From the NCBI GenBank assembly GCA_013399855.1, contig VXAY01002208.1, forward strand, positions 395,585 to 459,584: DNA of 64,000 nt. The letters are read 5' to 3'. The position numbers were made by a program, and so were the translations under genes. This document shows, piece after piece, positions 36,634-47,630 of this stretch (within the stretch, counting starts at the first letter, position 1; the number at the start of each line of letters is the position of its first letter). The notes beneath the pieces are model-generated. The model saw only the letters and a list, made by a program, of their open reading frames with translations, made no database searches and had not been told where the DNA came from. Source of the stretch: Oxyruncus cristatus (taxonomy: Eukaryota > Chordata > Aves > Passeriformes > Cotingidae).

Positions 36634-38299
36634 AATTTCTAATTGGAAGCATTTGTAATGCACCTAGAGGAAATGGAGGGGTAAAACTATGGTGAAGCAC
36701 AAGGGAAGAGAATGTTTGGCAACAAGGGGGAAAGGTTTTTACAGAGAATTGTGCAGATTTTCTTGGGACAGATAAACACTGAGGCTTTGGGACACCTTCC
36801 CTACCTGTTTCCCTTTTGGTGCCCAGGAGGAAACCCTGGTGCATCGACACCTTTAACCCACGGGGTCGAGCCTCAAGCTGCTGCACCACAAAAGGGGCTT
36901 TAGAGGGGCAAGAAAGTTCACTCTGCATCCTCTGGGACTGGATTTCTTTGTAGCCATCCCCTGTGACTGGCTCCTTCCGTGTGGAGCCCACGGGACACGA
37001 GGGCAGGTCCCGAGGCATTAATTTAGTGTTTAATGTACTGCCTCGCACACAATGGAAGTGTCTGCAGGGATGTTGTGGTAGGCTGGCCCCAGCCCCTGCC
37101 AGCTCTCACTGATGCTTCCTGTCCCTCCACAGGGCCTCCTGCCAGGGCTGCTCCGGCCTGGGGATGCTGGCAGGGGAGCAGGAAAGCCATCTTGCCTCCA
37201 CACTGTCAGCGTTTCCACTGCCGACTCCGGTGGCGTGGGAAGGAGGCAGCAGCTGGCTGAGGCCGAGGCCAAGCCCCTGTAAGTGCCCTGTGCTTGAGTC
37301 ATTTTCCAGGGTTTGGGGTGTTGGGCACATGAAAAAATAGGCCTGAAGCTCATGGGAGCTGGTGGTGGAGAATAAATGCTGTGGGCATGGGGTGAACACA
37401 GAGCAGTAGGAGAGAGAAATAGGACTTTCTCAGCAAAAGAGTCTGACCAGACCTCTGATGTGCAGCCTGAGAGCAGAGTTACTAAGGGTCTGCATGTCCC
37501 TGCTGGCTCTTCCTTCCAGTGGAACCCTTTCCTCTGTCACACACGCTGTCCCTGTGGTAGGAGACTGCCAGGTGCTGTGCACGGAGGTACCTGGCTGAGG
37601 GTTAACTCCTGAGGCAGAGCTTTGGGCTGGTCAGCCTCGGCAGCTGGTTGTAGAGAGAAGGGGAACCAAGGCTGATGGTCAGGCAAGTTTCTGTTTGCAG
37701 TGACTGTTGGGAAACAGAAATATCCTGGTAAATGGATCCCAGGGAATGCTTTGCTACAAAGTGTTGCTGAAGGTAATGGTGTAACAGTGCTGGGTGTAAC
37801 CCAGATGATGAGGAGAAATGGAGTTCTGGGAGGAAATGTTTGTGCCAGTGGAGCTTCCAGGCATCTTGTGCACATTGTGAGGGAGCTGAGTTTTCCCTTC
37901 AGGCAGGTTATTGCCCCTCTTTGATTTTCCTCTCAAGAGCTTGGCCAAGTCTGCCACGAGACAAAGCACCAGTCTGGGTCTGTGCCTTTGAGCCCTGCTC
38001 TGTGTCTACAGCCGGGAGTGCAGGGTGGAGAGCAGGTGTGTCTGGTGGGAGGGACGTACCTCAGTCACGCTGGGAACCTGTGGAACTGGAACTCTGAGAG
38101 CAGAGGGCTTTGCCAGTCTGCTGGTACAGCCAGGAAGGATTTTACTGCAGTGTGAGTTTCTCGGTGTGCGTTTCCTCCGTGTTCTTGGGAAGTGCCGCCA
38201 TCCTTCAACAGAGATTTTTGAGTTTTAGCATTGCCTTGGTTGTTGTGACTCTTCATATCTCATCGAGATGTGCTGCTTTTGTTTCTGCTTGGAAGCACC
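36634..38299. other. Single-copy noncoding DNA, no gene seen
   Basis: No recognisable gene or repeat. A minus-strand acceptor-donor pair with GAG/GTACGT near 38060 brackets only about 34 nt and is not called. Confidence 0.5.
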
Positions 38300-38412
38300 T
38301 TGTGCAAATTCGGATGTGGCCCTTGGGGACGTGGTTTAGTTGTGGTGGGTTAATGGTTGGACTCAATGACCTTAGAGGACTTTTCCAACCTAAACCAGTC
38401 TACAACTCTAAT
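38300..38412 (+). mobile_element. CR1 LINE, short 3'-terminal fragment
   Basis: Plus-strand CR1 tail: GGATGTGGCCCTTGGGGACG, then GTTTAGT, GGGTTAATGGTTGGACTCAA, TGACCTTAGAGGACTTTTCC and AACCTAAACCAGTCTACAAC. An internal deletion relative to the usual tail removes the GACCTTGGCAGTGC part. It is truncated at the 5' side to about 110 bp, and the terminal octamers are almost gone. Only the untranslated tail remains. Confidence 0.9.
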
Positions 38413-39719
38413 TTTGTTTCATTTTATTTTTTGAAGTGCATTAGGTTATTTCAACTAGGATTCATTTTTAAATATCCCTCAGAGTCTGGCACGTGTTTGC
38501 CTTTACACACCTGTGCAGTGTTTTCCTCTTGGAGAAGGTGTCAATATGCACATGGATGTATTTCTGTGGGATGAGCATCAGACTATATTATTGAGTGCAG
38601 TGGCTTAGTAGGTTTTCAAAACTAAAAAAACCCCAGATTAAATACACACATTTTGCCCACGAAAATCTGTAAGGGAAAAAGCCTTCTCAAGTAACTACAA
38701 AGTAACAGCAGAAGGGGAATGACTCCGCCCAACTTGTTGTTTCCTCTTCCACTTCATTTGGCAACAGTTTCTATCACCCATTCATCCGAGGGAATGTGGC
38801 CATCAGTGGGAACAACCAGTTTATCTAACTGGGATTACTCACTGATATTGGGAAGTGCTGGTAATTAACCTTCTAAATACTTCCAGCTGGAGGTTTGGGC
38901 TTTGTAACGCCCTGAGTGGAAGGTTCATGCTGAAAATACAGACAAGTAGGTGCAGTAATGTTCAAAAATTAAACCATCATCCTTTCTGTCAAAGCTGGAG
39001 ATGCTGCTTTTAACCTGCAGCAGCAAAATGTCTGTACCTGCCCCGTTCTTCACCAAATGCGAGCTCTGTAAAAAGAAGAAAATGGCTGTTAACTGGGATA
39101 ACTGGTTGGAGCCCACAATGCCCCTGCTATTCTGGTTCCAGCTTCTCCAGGCATTCATCCCTTCCTGGTTATTTCCATGGGAATCAATGGCCCACCCCTC
39201 TTTGAGCTGTAGGGGTTAAGACAGGCACAATCCCACAAAATGCTGCATGTTCTCGCTCACTCCCAGACATTTTGTCCCTGCCAACTTGCTTGATTCGTAT
39301 TAATAGTTGAGGGAAGGGTGATTTTTTTTTTTTTAGGATGTTTCTTAATATCCTAGCATTTGAATACAATTTATGTGTGTATTTATACACACATTTTTGC
39401 TGCATCCCAAGGACTGGATATGAACCAGCACAGGTGACAGACATGCAAGTATATTCTTATCAAGGTTCTTGTAGCCTTCACGGTGACAACATTTCAAAGA
39501 GCCTTTCTGAGTGTCAGAGGAGCTTTTCCCAAGTTTGAGGGGCTTAGTGCATTCTGACTCCCACTGGCAATCGAGCGTCTGAGGAGCTGTAGGGAGGTGA
39601 CTCCAGGGAAGCAGTCTTGGAAACCAGCGGAGAACAAAATATCCCAAAGAGCCAGGCTGATAATTCTGACAGGCTGGCAATGGAGCAATAGTCCAGAGAT
39701 CACGCCAGGCAGTGGATGT
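38413..39719. other. Single-copy noncoding DNA, no gene seen
   Basis: AT-richer DNA with no recognisable gene. A T12-type run lies near 39323-39334. Short chance frames only. Confidence 0.5.
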
Positions 39720-40470
39720 TAGTAACTTTGGCCAAGCAGCTGCGTGTGGAGGGGCAGGAGGCAGATAAGGAGTTTGAGACAGGCACCGGGGAGAGTTAAA
39801 GAGTTAGGAGTGAGTGCGGGGATGAAGAGCAGGGAAGAGGGAACGATAACTAAGGAGGTGAACGAATCCGGTGGTGGTTTGTTGATTCCTTGACAAAGGA
39901 CATGGATACCACTAGTCCATGGCTGTACTGAAAGCAAGGGGTAAGGGACAGTGGAGAGGAGGGAAGGAGTATGGACATGAGGAGGGTGAGGACGCACATA
40001 GACGGGAGCAGAGGGACCAGGATTAGCGCAGGAAACACGAAGCAGCAATATCTGCCTCTGACCTTGGAAGATGGGCATGGGGGAAGGAGGGAAGGCAACC
40101 CTGGCTGTGGGATAGCAGTTTTCTCTGGAAAGACAGGCAAAATCCTGCCTAGGAAAGGAGGAAAAGGGAAAGCGCCGCAGAAGGGCAGCTGGGGTCGAGT
40201 TTCAGGGCTTGCGTTACACTGTCAAAGGGAGGCTGTTTATGTGGGAAGGTGGCAGGACTGGAGCGGGAGAGGATGACTGCAGTGGAGGAAGTCAAAGCCG
40301 GGATGGGGTTTCCACTGGGAATGACAGAGCAGCGGGAGGGAGAGCAGCACTAGAGGAAATGGATGCTGGGGGCGAGCCAACATTGTCTTTGCGACAGGAG
40401 CGGGTGTCAGAGGAGGAGGGGCGAGAAGGCTGGAGAGACCCAATAACCAAATAAATGTACGGGAGAAGGG
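39720..40470 (+). other. Purine-rich strand-asymmetric tract
   Basis: For about 750 bp the plus strand is strongly enriched in G and A, with many GGGAAGG, GAGGAGG and GGAGAGG runs. It leads directly into the CpG island. Such asymmetry is common beside promoters (GC skew, R-loop-prone DNA) and in triplex-forming tracts. It leaves the minus strand Pro/Leu/Ser-rich in translation, which explains the minus-strand open frame there without invoking a gene. Confidence 0.55.
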
Positions 40471-40499
40471 AAGGCGAGCCGGGAGCGGCTGGATAACAC

Positions 40500-40582
40500 C
40501 CGCGGGAGGCTGTGGGAGCGCGGGCCGGCGGAGGGGCAAGACCTGGCGTGAGCGCAGGGCAGGCCCCGCAGCAGCAGCACAG
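40500..40582 (+). other. Possible noncoding first exon ending at a donor
   Basis: GC-rich sequence inside the island ends with GCAGCAGCAGCACAG followed by GTGAGG. The 5' end is unknown. Offered only because a strong donor in a CpG island often closes a first exon. Confidence 0.22.
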
Positions 40583-40608
40583 GTGAGGATGCCCGGGGGA
40601 TGCGGGGA

Positions 40609-40777
40609 CATGCGGGGGCCGTGCCGAGCCCCCCGCGCCGCAGGGTCCGCAGGGCAGGGATGCGGGGCGGGGGATGATGCGGGGCCGTGCCGAGCCCTCC
40701 GCAGGGCAGGGATGCGGGGCGGGGGATGATGCGGGGCCGTGCCGAGCCCTCCGCAGGGCAGGGATGCGGGGCGGGGG
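40609..40777 (+). repeat. GC-rich minisatellite, 52-bp unit, about 3 copies
   Basis: Two adjacent near-identical 52-bp units (starting at 40674 and 40726) each contain GATGCGGGGC, GTGCCGAGCCCTCCGC and AGGGCAGG. A third, diverged copy with about 14 extra bases precedes them (about 40609-40673). All copies are G-rich with several GGGG runs on the plus strand. The array lies inside the CpG island, about 100 bp before the gap. Confidence 0.88.
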
Positions 40778-40874
40778 CTCCCGCGCTGTCCCCGCCCCTC
40801 GCTCGCCCCTCGCTCCGCGCCGGGCGGAGCACACGCAGCGCAGCGCCGGGGGCTGCGGGCACCGCCGGCACCGC

Positions 40875-41475
40875 NNNNNNNNNNNNNNNNNNNNNNNNNN
40901 NNNNNNNNNNNNNNNNNNNNNNNNNNNNNNNNNNNNNNNNNNNNNNNNNNNNNNNNNNNNNNNNNNNNNNNNNNNNNNNNNNNNNNNNNNNNNNNNNNNN
41001 NNNNNNNNNNNNNNNNNNNNNNNNNNNNNNNNNNNNNNNNNNNNNNNNNNNNNNNNNNNNNNNNNNNNNNNNNNNNNNNNNNNNNNNNNNNNNNNNNNNN
41101 NNNNNNNNNNNNNNNNNNNNNNNNNNNNNNNNNNNNNNNNNNNNNNNNNNNNNNNNNNNNNNNNNNNNNNNNNNNNNNNNNNNNNNNNNNNNNNNNNNNN
41201 NNNNNNNNNNNNNNNNNNNNNNNNNNNNNNNNNNNNNNNNNNNNNNNNNNNNNNNNNNNNNNNNNNNNNNNNNNNNNNNNNNNNNNNNNNNNNNNNNNNN
41301 NNNNNNNNNNNNNNNNNNNNNNNNNNNNNNNNNNNNNNNNNNNNNNNNNNNNNNNNNNNNNNNNNNNNNNNNNNNNNNNNNNNNNNNNNNNNNNNNNNNN
41401 NNNNNNNNNNNNNNNNNNNNNNNNNNNNNNNNNNNNNNNNNNNNNNNNNNNNNNNNNNNNNNNNNNNNNNNNNNN
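40875..41475. other. Assembly gap (601 N)
   Basis: 601 unresolved bases in the middle of the CpG island, directly after the GC-rich tandem repeat. Frames that read through the gap are artefacts. The true length may differ from 601. Confidence 0.99.
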
Positions 41476-41682
41476 GGTACAGGCCCGATTTAACAAAAAA
41501 AAATATGGCAGACTTGTGCTAGAGACACAGACTGCAGCAGCGCTGAACGCCGCGCTCAGGGCACCGCGGCGCCAGGGTTAGCCAAGAGCCGATGTTTTTC
41601 CTCTCGGAGCGATAATACAAAAGCAGAGGGAGTGCTGAATTTGTGATGTTGCTGTCTTAATCGTGAGTAAAATTGTTTAAAG
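41476..41682 (+). other. Possible first-exon 3' part ending at a strong donor
   Basis: From the gap to AAAG followed by GTGAGTAG (GT at 41683), a near-perfect donor. A second donor-like TCGTGAGTAA lies about 20 bp earlier. No long open frame starts here, so a 5' untranslated exon would be the reading. The 5' end is lost in the gap. Confidence 0.25.
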
Positions 41683-42010
41683 GTGAGTAGCGATCTGTGT
41701 TTCTGTATTCCGCTCAGCATCGTCTGTAGGTATAAATGCTAAGTGTTCAAAAGCAGGAGCAGGATTGCAGGGGGAGGGAATAAACTGTCAAGATGCGGCG
41801 CGTTCGGTACATCCTTCGACCTCTATTGACAGGATACGAGCATTATGAAACCTGCTCATTGAGCAGTTCGGGAGAAAGACTGGAATTCCCGCAGCCCGGC
41901 ATCCACTGACAGGCATCTTGGGCAACAATGCTCCCCGGAGCCGGGGCTGGGGAGACAGGGCACGGGGGCGAATCTGGTCCGAGGGCTACCAGCCGCGTGA
42001 AAATGTCAGG

Positions 42011-43635
42011 GGAGCCTGTCACTCCTCAGGCCATTGCAGGAGGAAGGGCTTGCATATGCTCAGCAGGCTCTGGAGAGAGAGACAGGAGATGAAAATGCAA
42101 TGGGATAAAGGGCTGGAAAGGTGGGTGATGGCAGTGAGATGTGATTTCGGAAGAACTGATATTTTGCTTCGGGATTCTGTTTTTTCTCTCTGTTTGTCGG
42201 TGCTGCAGAAATGGCTGTGGTGATGCCTCCATGACTTAGCAGTGGTTGTGGGGCTGTGGGGAGGGACTAGGGGCTGGCTCATGTGTCACAACCAGTGCTA
42301 GATGGGCAAAAAAAAAAAAAAAAAAAAACGGGATATTTTGTTCCTTCATGCAGTAGCATAACGGTGCAATCACCCAGGAGCTCTGGGTCTGGAACAGCAC
42401 CCGTTTGGGTCTGTCTGTAATGCAGGTTAAGTGCAGCAAACGGCACTCGCTAAAGCAGGATGCAGCATTTTGGGATAAAACAGCGGCTTGCAGCAGTTGT
42501 GTGGCAAAAGGCGTTAGAGATGCTGTTTCATCTCTGTGGTGGCACCGATCCTGCAGCTTTGGGGTGGCTGTGTGTTACTGAGCCCTGCCTGCAGCCGGGA
42601 GTGAGCAGAGAGGGGCAAACCCCTCGCATTATGTGGGAGCCCAGGACGCTGCCCCTGTGCAGCACAAACCGTTTTATGGAAGATGTCTCCTTTTCCTTCA
42701 TCACACGTAAAATGGAATCAGCTGAACCCCCTGTATTGGACGGGCCTGGAATGCTCGTGTGCATTACGTCACCTGACTAAGGATTTATTTTTCATGTGGG
42801 TCAGCTACAGCATTTCACATCTGTATAGTTGGATTGCTCATAGAATTATTGTGTTTTGTTAGCAAGGAGTGCCTGGAGATCTTCTGTGGAGCATAGAGGG
42901 GAAGCTCTGCTCGTGCAGATGTTTAAGGCTCGGGCTGCAAAAGTTATTTAGCCCCTTAATCTCTATAGGCACCTAAATTCCTTAGTCATCTGATCTGGGC
43001 ACAAGTGCACAACCAGGACAACAGTTTGTCATTGCCCATTAGCCGTGAGTCAGCTCCTAAATCCTGCCCAGGCCGGGGGCTGTGGCCACAGGCCTCCCAC
43101 TCGCCGTTTCCTGGGTCCAGGAAAACCTCTGGAAGTGGTGGAGGCCCAGGGGCTGGATGGGCAGCCAGGGCAAGGAGCCACCAGCACCCCTGGGATCCTG
43201 GGGGGGTTGTACAGGAGAGCAGAGCCTGGAAAGTCCCGGTGAGACCAGGCCTGTGCTCGTGGTAGGAACTGTGTGGAGCCATAAGGGATTTTCTGGCACA
43301 CCAGGTCACGCCATGGGCTGCTCCTGTTCCCGGCTGATGGAGCTGCCAGCACGTTGGACCCTTCCCTCTGGAAGCTCATGGCAGCTTTCCCAAGTTAAAC
43401 CAGCAGGAATCTGGCCGAGACGTATTAAATGTGAAAAGCCGGTTGCCTCCTCTTGCTTTCTAGTGTATTTGCACCTTGGAAATCACCTGGTGTTTGACCG
43501 TTCTCACCAAATACCACTTGTCTGGTGGAGCAAGTGTTGTTGTCACATGGCACCGAGGGGGGTGTGATCCCTGCTCTGCAGAGCCTGTGGCAGGGACCTG
43601 CTTTCCCCACTGCTGGGGTTCTGGCCCCCCCCCCC
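42011..43635. other. Noncoding DNA flanking the CpG island
   Basis: No recognisable gene. A good plus-strand acceptor (TTTTTTCTCTCTGTTTG tract, AG ending at 42208) has no obvious donor. Contains A21 (42308-42328) and a C11 run near 43625-43635. A plus frame of 161 codons (43082-43567) is domain-free. Confidence 0.5.
42308..42328 (+). repeat. Poly(A) run, A21
   Basis: Uninterrupted A21 with no recognisable retroposon body upstream. Confidence 0.9.
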
Positions 43636-43844
43636 AACATCTGGTTTTCGTTTGTCAGACTTTTATTATTGCTCTTAAAATGATCTGTTGTGAATTTGTT
43701 TTTCTAATGAACACGAATACAGCGTTGCAGCAGTTACAGCTGGACCTCTCCAGGCTTTGCCTTCCTTTAATGAAAAAGGGGTTTCAGAGAGGTTGCATGG
43801 TAAAAAAAAAAAGAGAAAGACATAATAAAAATTCTTTTTATGCC

Positions 43845-44420
43845 CAGTAGACCCCAACTTATTCAACAGCTTGATCAGAGTGATACAGATCAATTCTACA
43901 TATACTTAAGCAGGCAGATTTTTTTTTCTATTTTGCCCAACCTTATTTCATTTTCATGTATTTTTAATCCCAGACATATTTTTTTACTGGCCATTCCTCA
44001 TTAGAAAAGCCCAGTTTTGCATGGAAAAAGCTTTGATGTGTATTGTTGGCTGATGGTTGAGTTTATAACAGATTTGATGGCTGGGGGGTTTGTGTCTGGC
44101 AGTGTTAATTCTGCTTGCAGTGAAATGTGTGTGATTAGCAAAAGATATGCACCAGTGTGTAATCTTTGTGCTCAGGGATTGTGAACATCTTCCTATGGCC
44201 AAGGGCAGATTAAGGTTGAGGATTATATTGAGCTATTGTTTTTCAGCACCATTAACATTTTTCTCAGCCTCTTCTCTGTGAGGGTTTCTCTTGTTCAATG
44301 GGGAAAATTTCAGGATGTTCTTGCTTTTTCACGTCTTTTCGCTTTCCTGATGTTCTCTTAATGTATTGATTACTTAGTTTATATATATTCTCTTGCTATA
44401 TTGCACAAACTCATATTTAT
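43845..44420. promoter_or_regulatory. AT-rich candidate conserved block
   Basis: About 570 bp of AT-rich, non-repetitive sequence with few CpG, flanked by GC-richer DNA and without open frames of note. Contains TGATCAGAGTGATACAGATCA, AATTCTACATATAC and several TTTAAT or TAAC motifs. It has the look of a conserved enhancer block, but this is inference from composition only. Confidence 0.2.
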
Positions 44421-47395
44421 TTCCCAGCTGCATGTGTTTTATCACAGCAGAAATCCCTTTGGTGTGTCACCACTGCCACCAGAGGAACAAATGACACCGT
44501 TGTGCAGTCACTTTTATTTCCCAGTGTGCTGAGTATTGGAACTTTAAAAGGAAAGGGTGAGTTGGTTTGATTTACTCAGCAGCCCCTCACATCAAGAGGG
44601 CAGTGGGAGCTGAACAAAAGGGCCCCTCCATGTGAGGCCCTGGAGGCAGCAGGTGCTGCCCCACACCTGTTGGGCACTGGGAATAGCCTCGCTGGTCATG
44701 CCCTTGGAACAGGAGAGGTGTGCCATTAACACCCTGTCCTGGGAGCTAAAAATACTCTGCCGTGGAACTGCTCACAGGTAAATGTTCCACATTTAGCAGT
44801 TCTGCTGTTTGCTGGGATTCCAAACAGGGGCCGTTCCCTTTCTGGGAGAAGTAGCCAGACCTGAAGTTACACCTGTGAGCAGTTTGCCAGCGATGTGTGA
44901 AGCACGTTCAGGAATGATGTTCCTAGATTTGGTCTCCTGGTTTTTGTTTACGTGTAGAGCTGTGCAGAAAGGGAAACCTTTTCTCCTCTGTGCGGGAAAC
45001 ATGGATGCTGTGTGGGTCAGAGCAACTGTGGGCTTGCCTTGGAAAAGAATGAGGAGCAAAGTTGTTGTATTTTATTTTTGAGACGGGAATAGGGACTGAC
45101 TGAAAGCTCAGTTTGACTGGTGTGACCACTGGGTTTGGTTTTGTGGATTGTGGCTCAGTTCAGCTGTGAGAAGGTGGGATATTCCTGCAATGGGCAGTTG
45201 CTACTCCGTGTGTGGTATGTGGGGTCTGGAAGGCATGGAGTTGCAGACATGGAAAGATTTCTGGGGTGGAAGATGTAACCAGAGACAGGAGGTGCAGGCC
45301 TGGAGCGATGCAGGCCTGCTCTGCTGCCCAGGGGGGGACTGGCACCCGGGTTAATGGGTTTGAAGGAGCCAACTTGATGAGGTGAGTGAAGTCCCCGTGT
45401 AGGAAGTGCTGGACTGGGTGTCGAGCTCCTTCTTGCCCTCAGTCCGGAGGGACTCACAGACCTTTCCTTCTGGCTCTTGTTTTTTCACTTTGCCCCCAGG
45501 TTTGGTGAAACAGCAGCCCATGAAGGTAGTGCCTGTGCTAAAATGCCAGGGGCAGGGCTGCAGTGGGGTGCCTGTGCTGGTCAGGGAGGATCACACCCCA
45601 CCCCAAAATCTTGGAGTTCTGTTTCCCTTTGCTCCCTTCCTTGGAGCCGTTATTCCCAGAGCTGGGTGGGAGGTGCTCCGAGGTGACGCAGAGGTTCCTC
45701 TCCAAGCCTGGCCTGGCTTTAAGGTTACACTGATTACCCAATTTATCCCAGGCACACATTTTTCCCAAGCCAGACCTACAGGCACCTTTGGGAAGTCTTT
45801 AATTTTCCCTGGGGGATTCAGCCCCTGTAGTGTCCCAAGAACGTGGTCAAGGTCTTCTACCAGACATTGTGTGTCCAGATCTGCATCTTTCAGTTCTGTA
45901 AGTTCCTGCCTTTTATTCTGAACTAATCCTGTTGCTCTGTGGGTTGACTTATTACAGAATGACATGGAGTGTCTGCTTTTGACTGCTGCATGATAAAGGG
46001 GAGCCTTGTGTTTGGAAGGGCAAGGAAGCTGTGGATGGATCTTGTTTCTCAGGGTGTGGGCAGGTCAGAGCCTGGGTACAGTGGGGCTGATCTGTGGGTA
46101 ACACAGAGCACACTCTGCTTTCGTGCACCAAATGCTTATTTTTTCCACTCCTAAAATCAATTTTGCTCAGTGCCTGAACACCACAAATGCTCCAGCTAAT
46201 TATAGCAAGTAGCTCCTCTGGTTTTCTGGCTTAGAAGGGAAAAGGTGCTGCCTGCTGTATGTGTGCTACTTTAGTGTAGATAAATTTATTTGGACACTCA
46301 CAGGTCCTGGTTTGGGCATTCCAAGCACTGGGGTTTGTCTGTAGCTAAAGTAATGATGAGATTTTCTTCCCAAGGGCTTTCCTTGCCTTTTCTCTTAGTA
46401 AACAGGTATTTAGTGGGAATGTTTTGGGGTGATCTGTAGCAGTCCCTGCGGGGGTGGGTAGCTCATGGCTCTGGGGTGCCAGTGGCACACACGTTTATGA
46501 CAGCACTGGAATGCAGTGTGGAGCTGATCATTGTACCCTGTACTTGGAGAAAGCAAGTTTTGCCCCTCACCAGCAAATTCCTGGCTCTGTGCTTTGGGAA
46601 GGGGGCTTTGGGCCTAAATCTGCCTTGTGCAAGGCAGTGGGTGCTGGTTATAAGGAGGATCATCACCCTTTGTTAGAGCCTGGATCACTCATGGGGCTGG
46701 CAAGGGCAGTCAGGAGAGTTCTCCATAACTTACCAGGAATTCCTTGTCCTGTGGGATCCATATGTGGCAAAGAAAACCTGGTTAGTTTTAACACTTGCTT
46801 GGTTTTTGTAGCTTAAAATATCGTGACCTTCTTCTGAGCATGATGCTATGAATAATTCTCTACAATTCACGATAGTAAAAAGTGAATGGATTAATTGCTA
46901 CCTTTTTATTTTTAACCTTTTTCAGGAGTAACATATTTTTACAGTAGTTTTAAATGCTTTTAGGAGGCCAGATCCTAAGCTTGGAAGAAACCTGGTTGAG
47001 TTTGGTGGAGCTACGCTGGTTATCACAAGCTGAAAAATCTGCCTTGCAGTCCCCAAGTTTTGATAAAACAAACACTGGAGCCCGTTGTGTTTTATTCTGT
47101 TGGTGTTTTTGGCATCGCAGAAGCTTTTCCTGATTGTTTTCCTCATTTGAAGGCTGATTGTACTGAGTGACCTCTTGCTACTGAAGGGTGGGTCAGTTTA
47201 TGTGGGAAAGTGTTAGTCAGTGTGTCTGGGAGATAAGTGGGACTGCATCCCAGCGAGCCGTGTGCGTTAAATCCTGGAATGTGCTGGGGCTGTGCCAGGA
47301 GATTGGGAGCAGGACTATGCGACAAGCGCGAATGCAGTCACACTCTCCCAAAATAGCCCTGTGGATAACAGGAGATCTGCAAAGTTATCACTTAC
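44421..47395. other. Single-copy noncoding DNA, no gene seen
   Basis: Frames reach 171 codons (45406-45921, plus) but without domains. A good acceptor (TTAACCTTTTTCAG ending near 46925) and a minus-strand CTG/GTAAGT donor near 46731 stand alone. Confidence 0.5.
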
Positions 47396-47543
47396 CTCAT
47401 TTTCGCACAAATTCTTTCCTAAAAATGGATTATTGACTGAGGGCTCAGGGTTGGGTTTTTTTTGGTCACGTATTCCACTTGCGTTTTGTGAGAACGTTTG
47501 GGGCTCTCCCAAGGCTTTGGCTGAGGGCAGGATGGGGCTGCAG
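47396..47543 (-). other. Best exon-like segment (148 nt), minus strand
   Basis: On the minus strand the acceptor CCCCAGCTTTTCCCTCCTCAG ends at 47544. The donor is GAG/GTAAGT, with GT at 47395-47394. The enclosed 148 nt keep one frame open: one base, then 49 codons ending exactly at the donor (phase 0). The peptide has a balanced composition (Asn, Pro, Ser, Lys, Glu; PNPEPSVNNPFLGKN in the second half), unlike most chance frames here. The same frame continues beyond the donor for about 27 codons before a stop. I do not recognise the protein. An A8 run codes for Lys-Lys and might be error-prone in assembly. No neighbouring minus-strand exon was found. Confidence 0.33.
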
Positions 47544-47611
47544 CTGAGGAGGGAAAAGCTGGGGTAAAACCACACAACCCCACAGTCCCAGCACAGGAAA
47601 AGCCATTTTAT

Positions 47612-47630
47612 ATCATCATCATCATCATCA
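47612..47630 (+). repeat. (ATC)6 microsatellite
   Basis: Six ATC units in tandem; the minus-strand frame across it gives a short methionine run, which is not evidence of coding. Confidence 0.9.

Larger units (their letters stand above)
40470..42010. promoter_or_regulatory. CpG island interrupted by an assembly gap
   Basis: Dense CpG and GC-rich sequence from about 40470 to the gap at 40875, continuing after it (GCGCTGAACGCCGCGCTC, CACCGCGGCGCC) and fading by about 42000. CpG islands of this size mark vertebrate promoters. A plus-strand donor CACAG/GTGAGG (GT at 40583) and another AAAG/GTGAGT (GT at 41683) could end alternative first exons. No convincing donor pointing the other way was seen in the readable part, which favours plus-strand transcription. 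No coding start can be assigned, and the gene is unidentified. Confidence 0.6.

Noticed and set aside
38060..38096. Minus-strand 34-nt acceptor-donor pair
   Set aside because: Moderate signals, two of three frames closed; not better than chance.
40237..41581. Apparent long frames of 268-419 codons across the CpG island
   Set aside because: They read through 601 N, which hide any stops; artefacts of the gap and the tandem repeat.
44240..44262. TTCAGCACCA half of an RE1/NRSF site
   Set aside because: The second half-site is missing at any accepted spacing.
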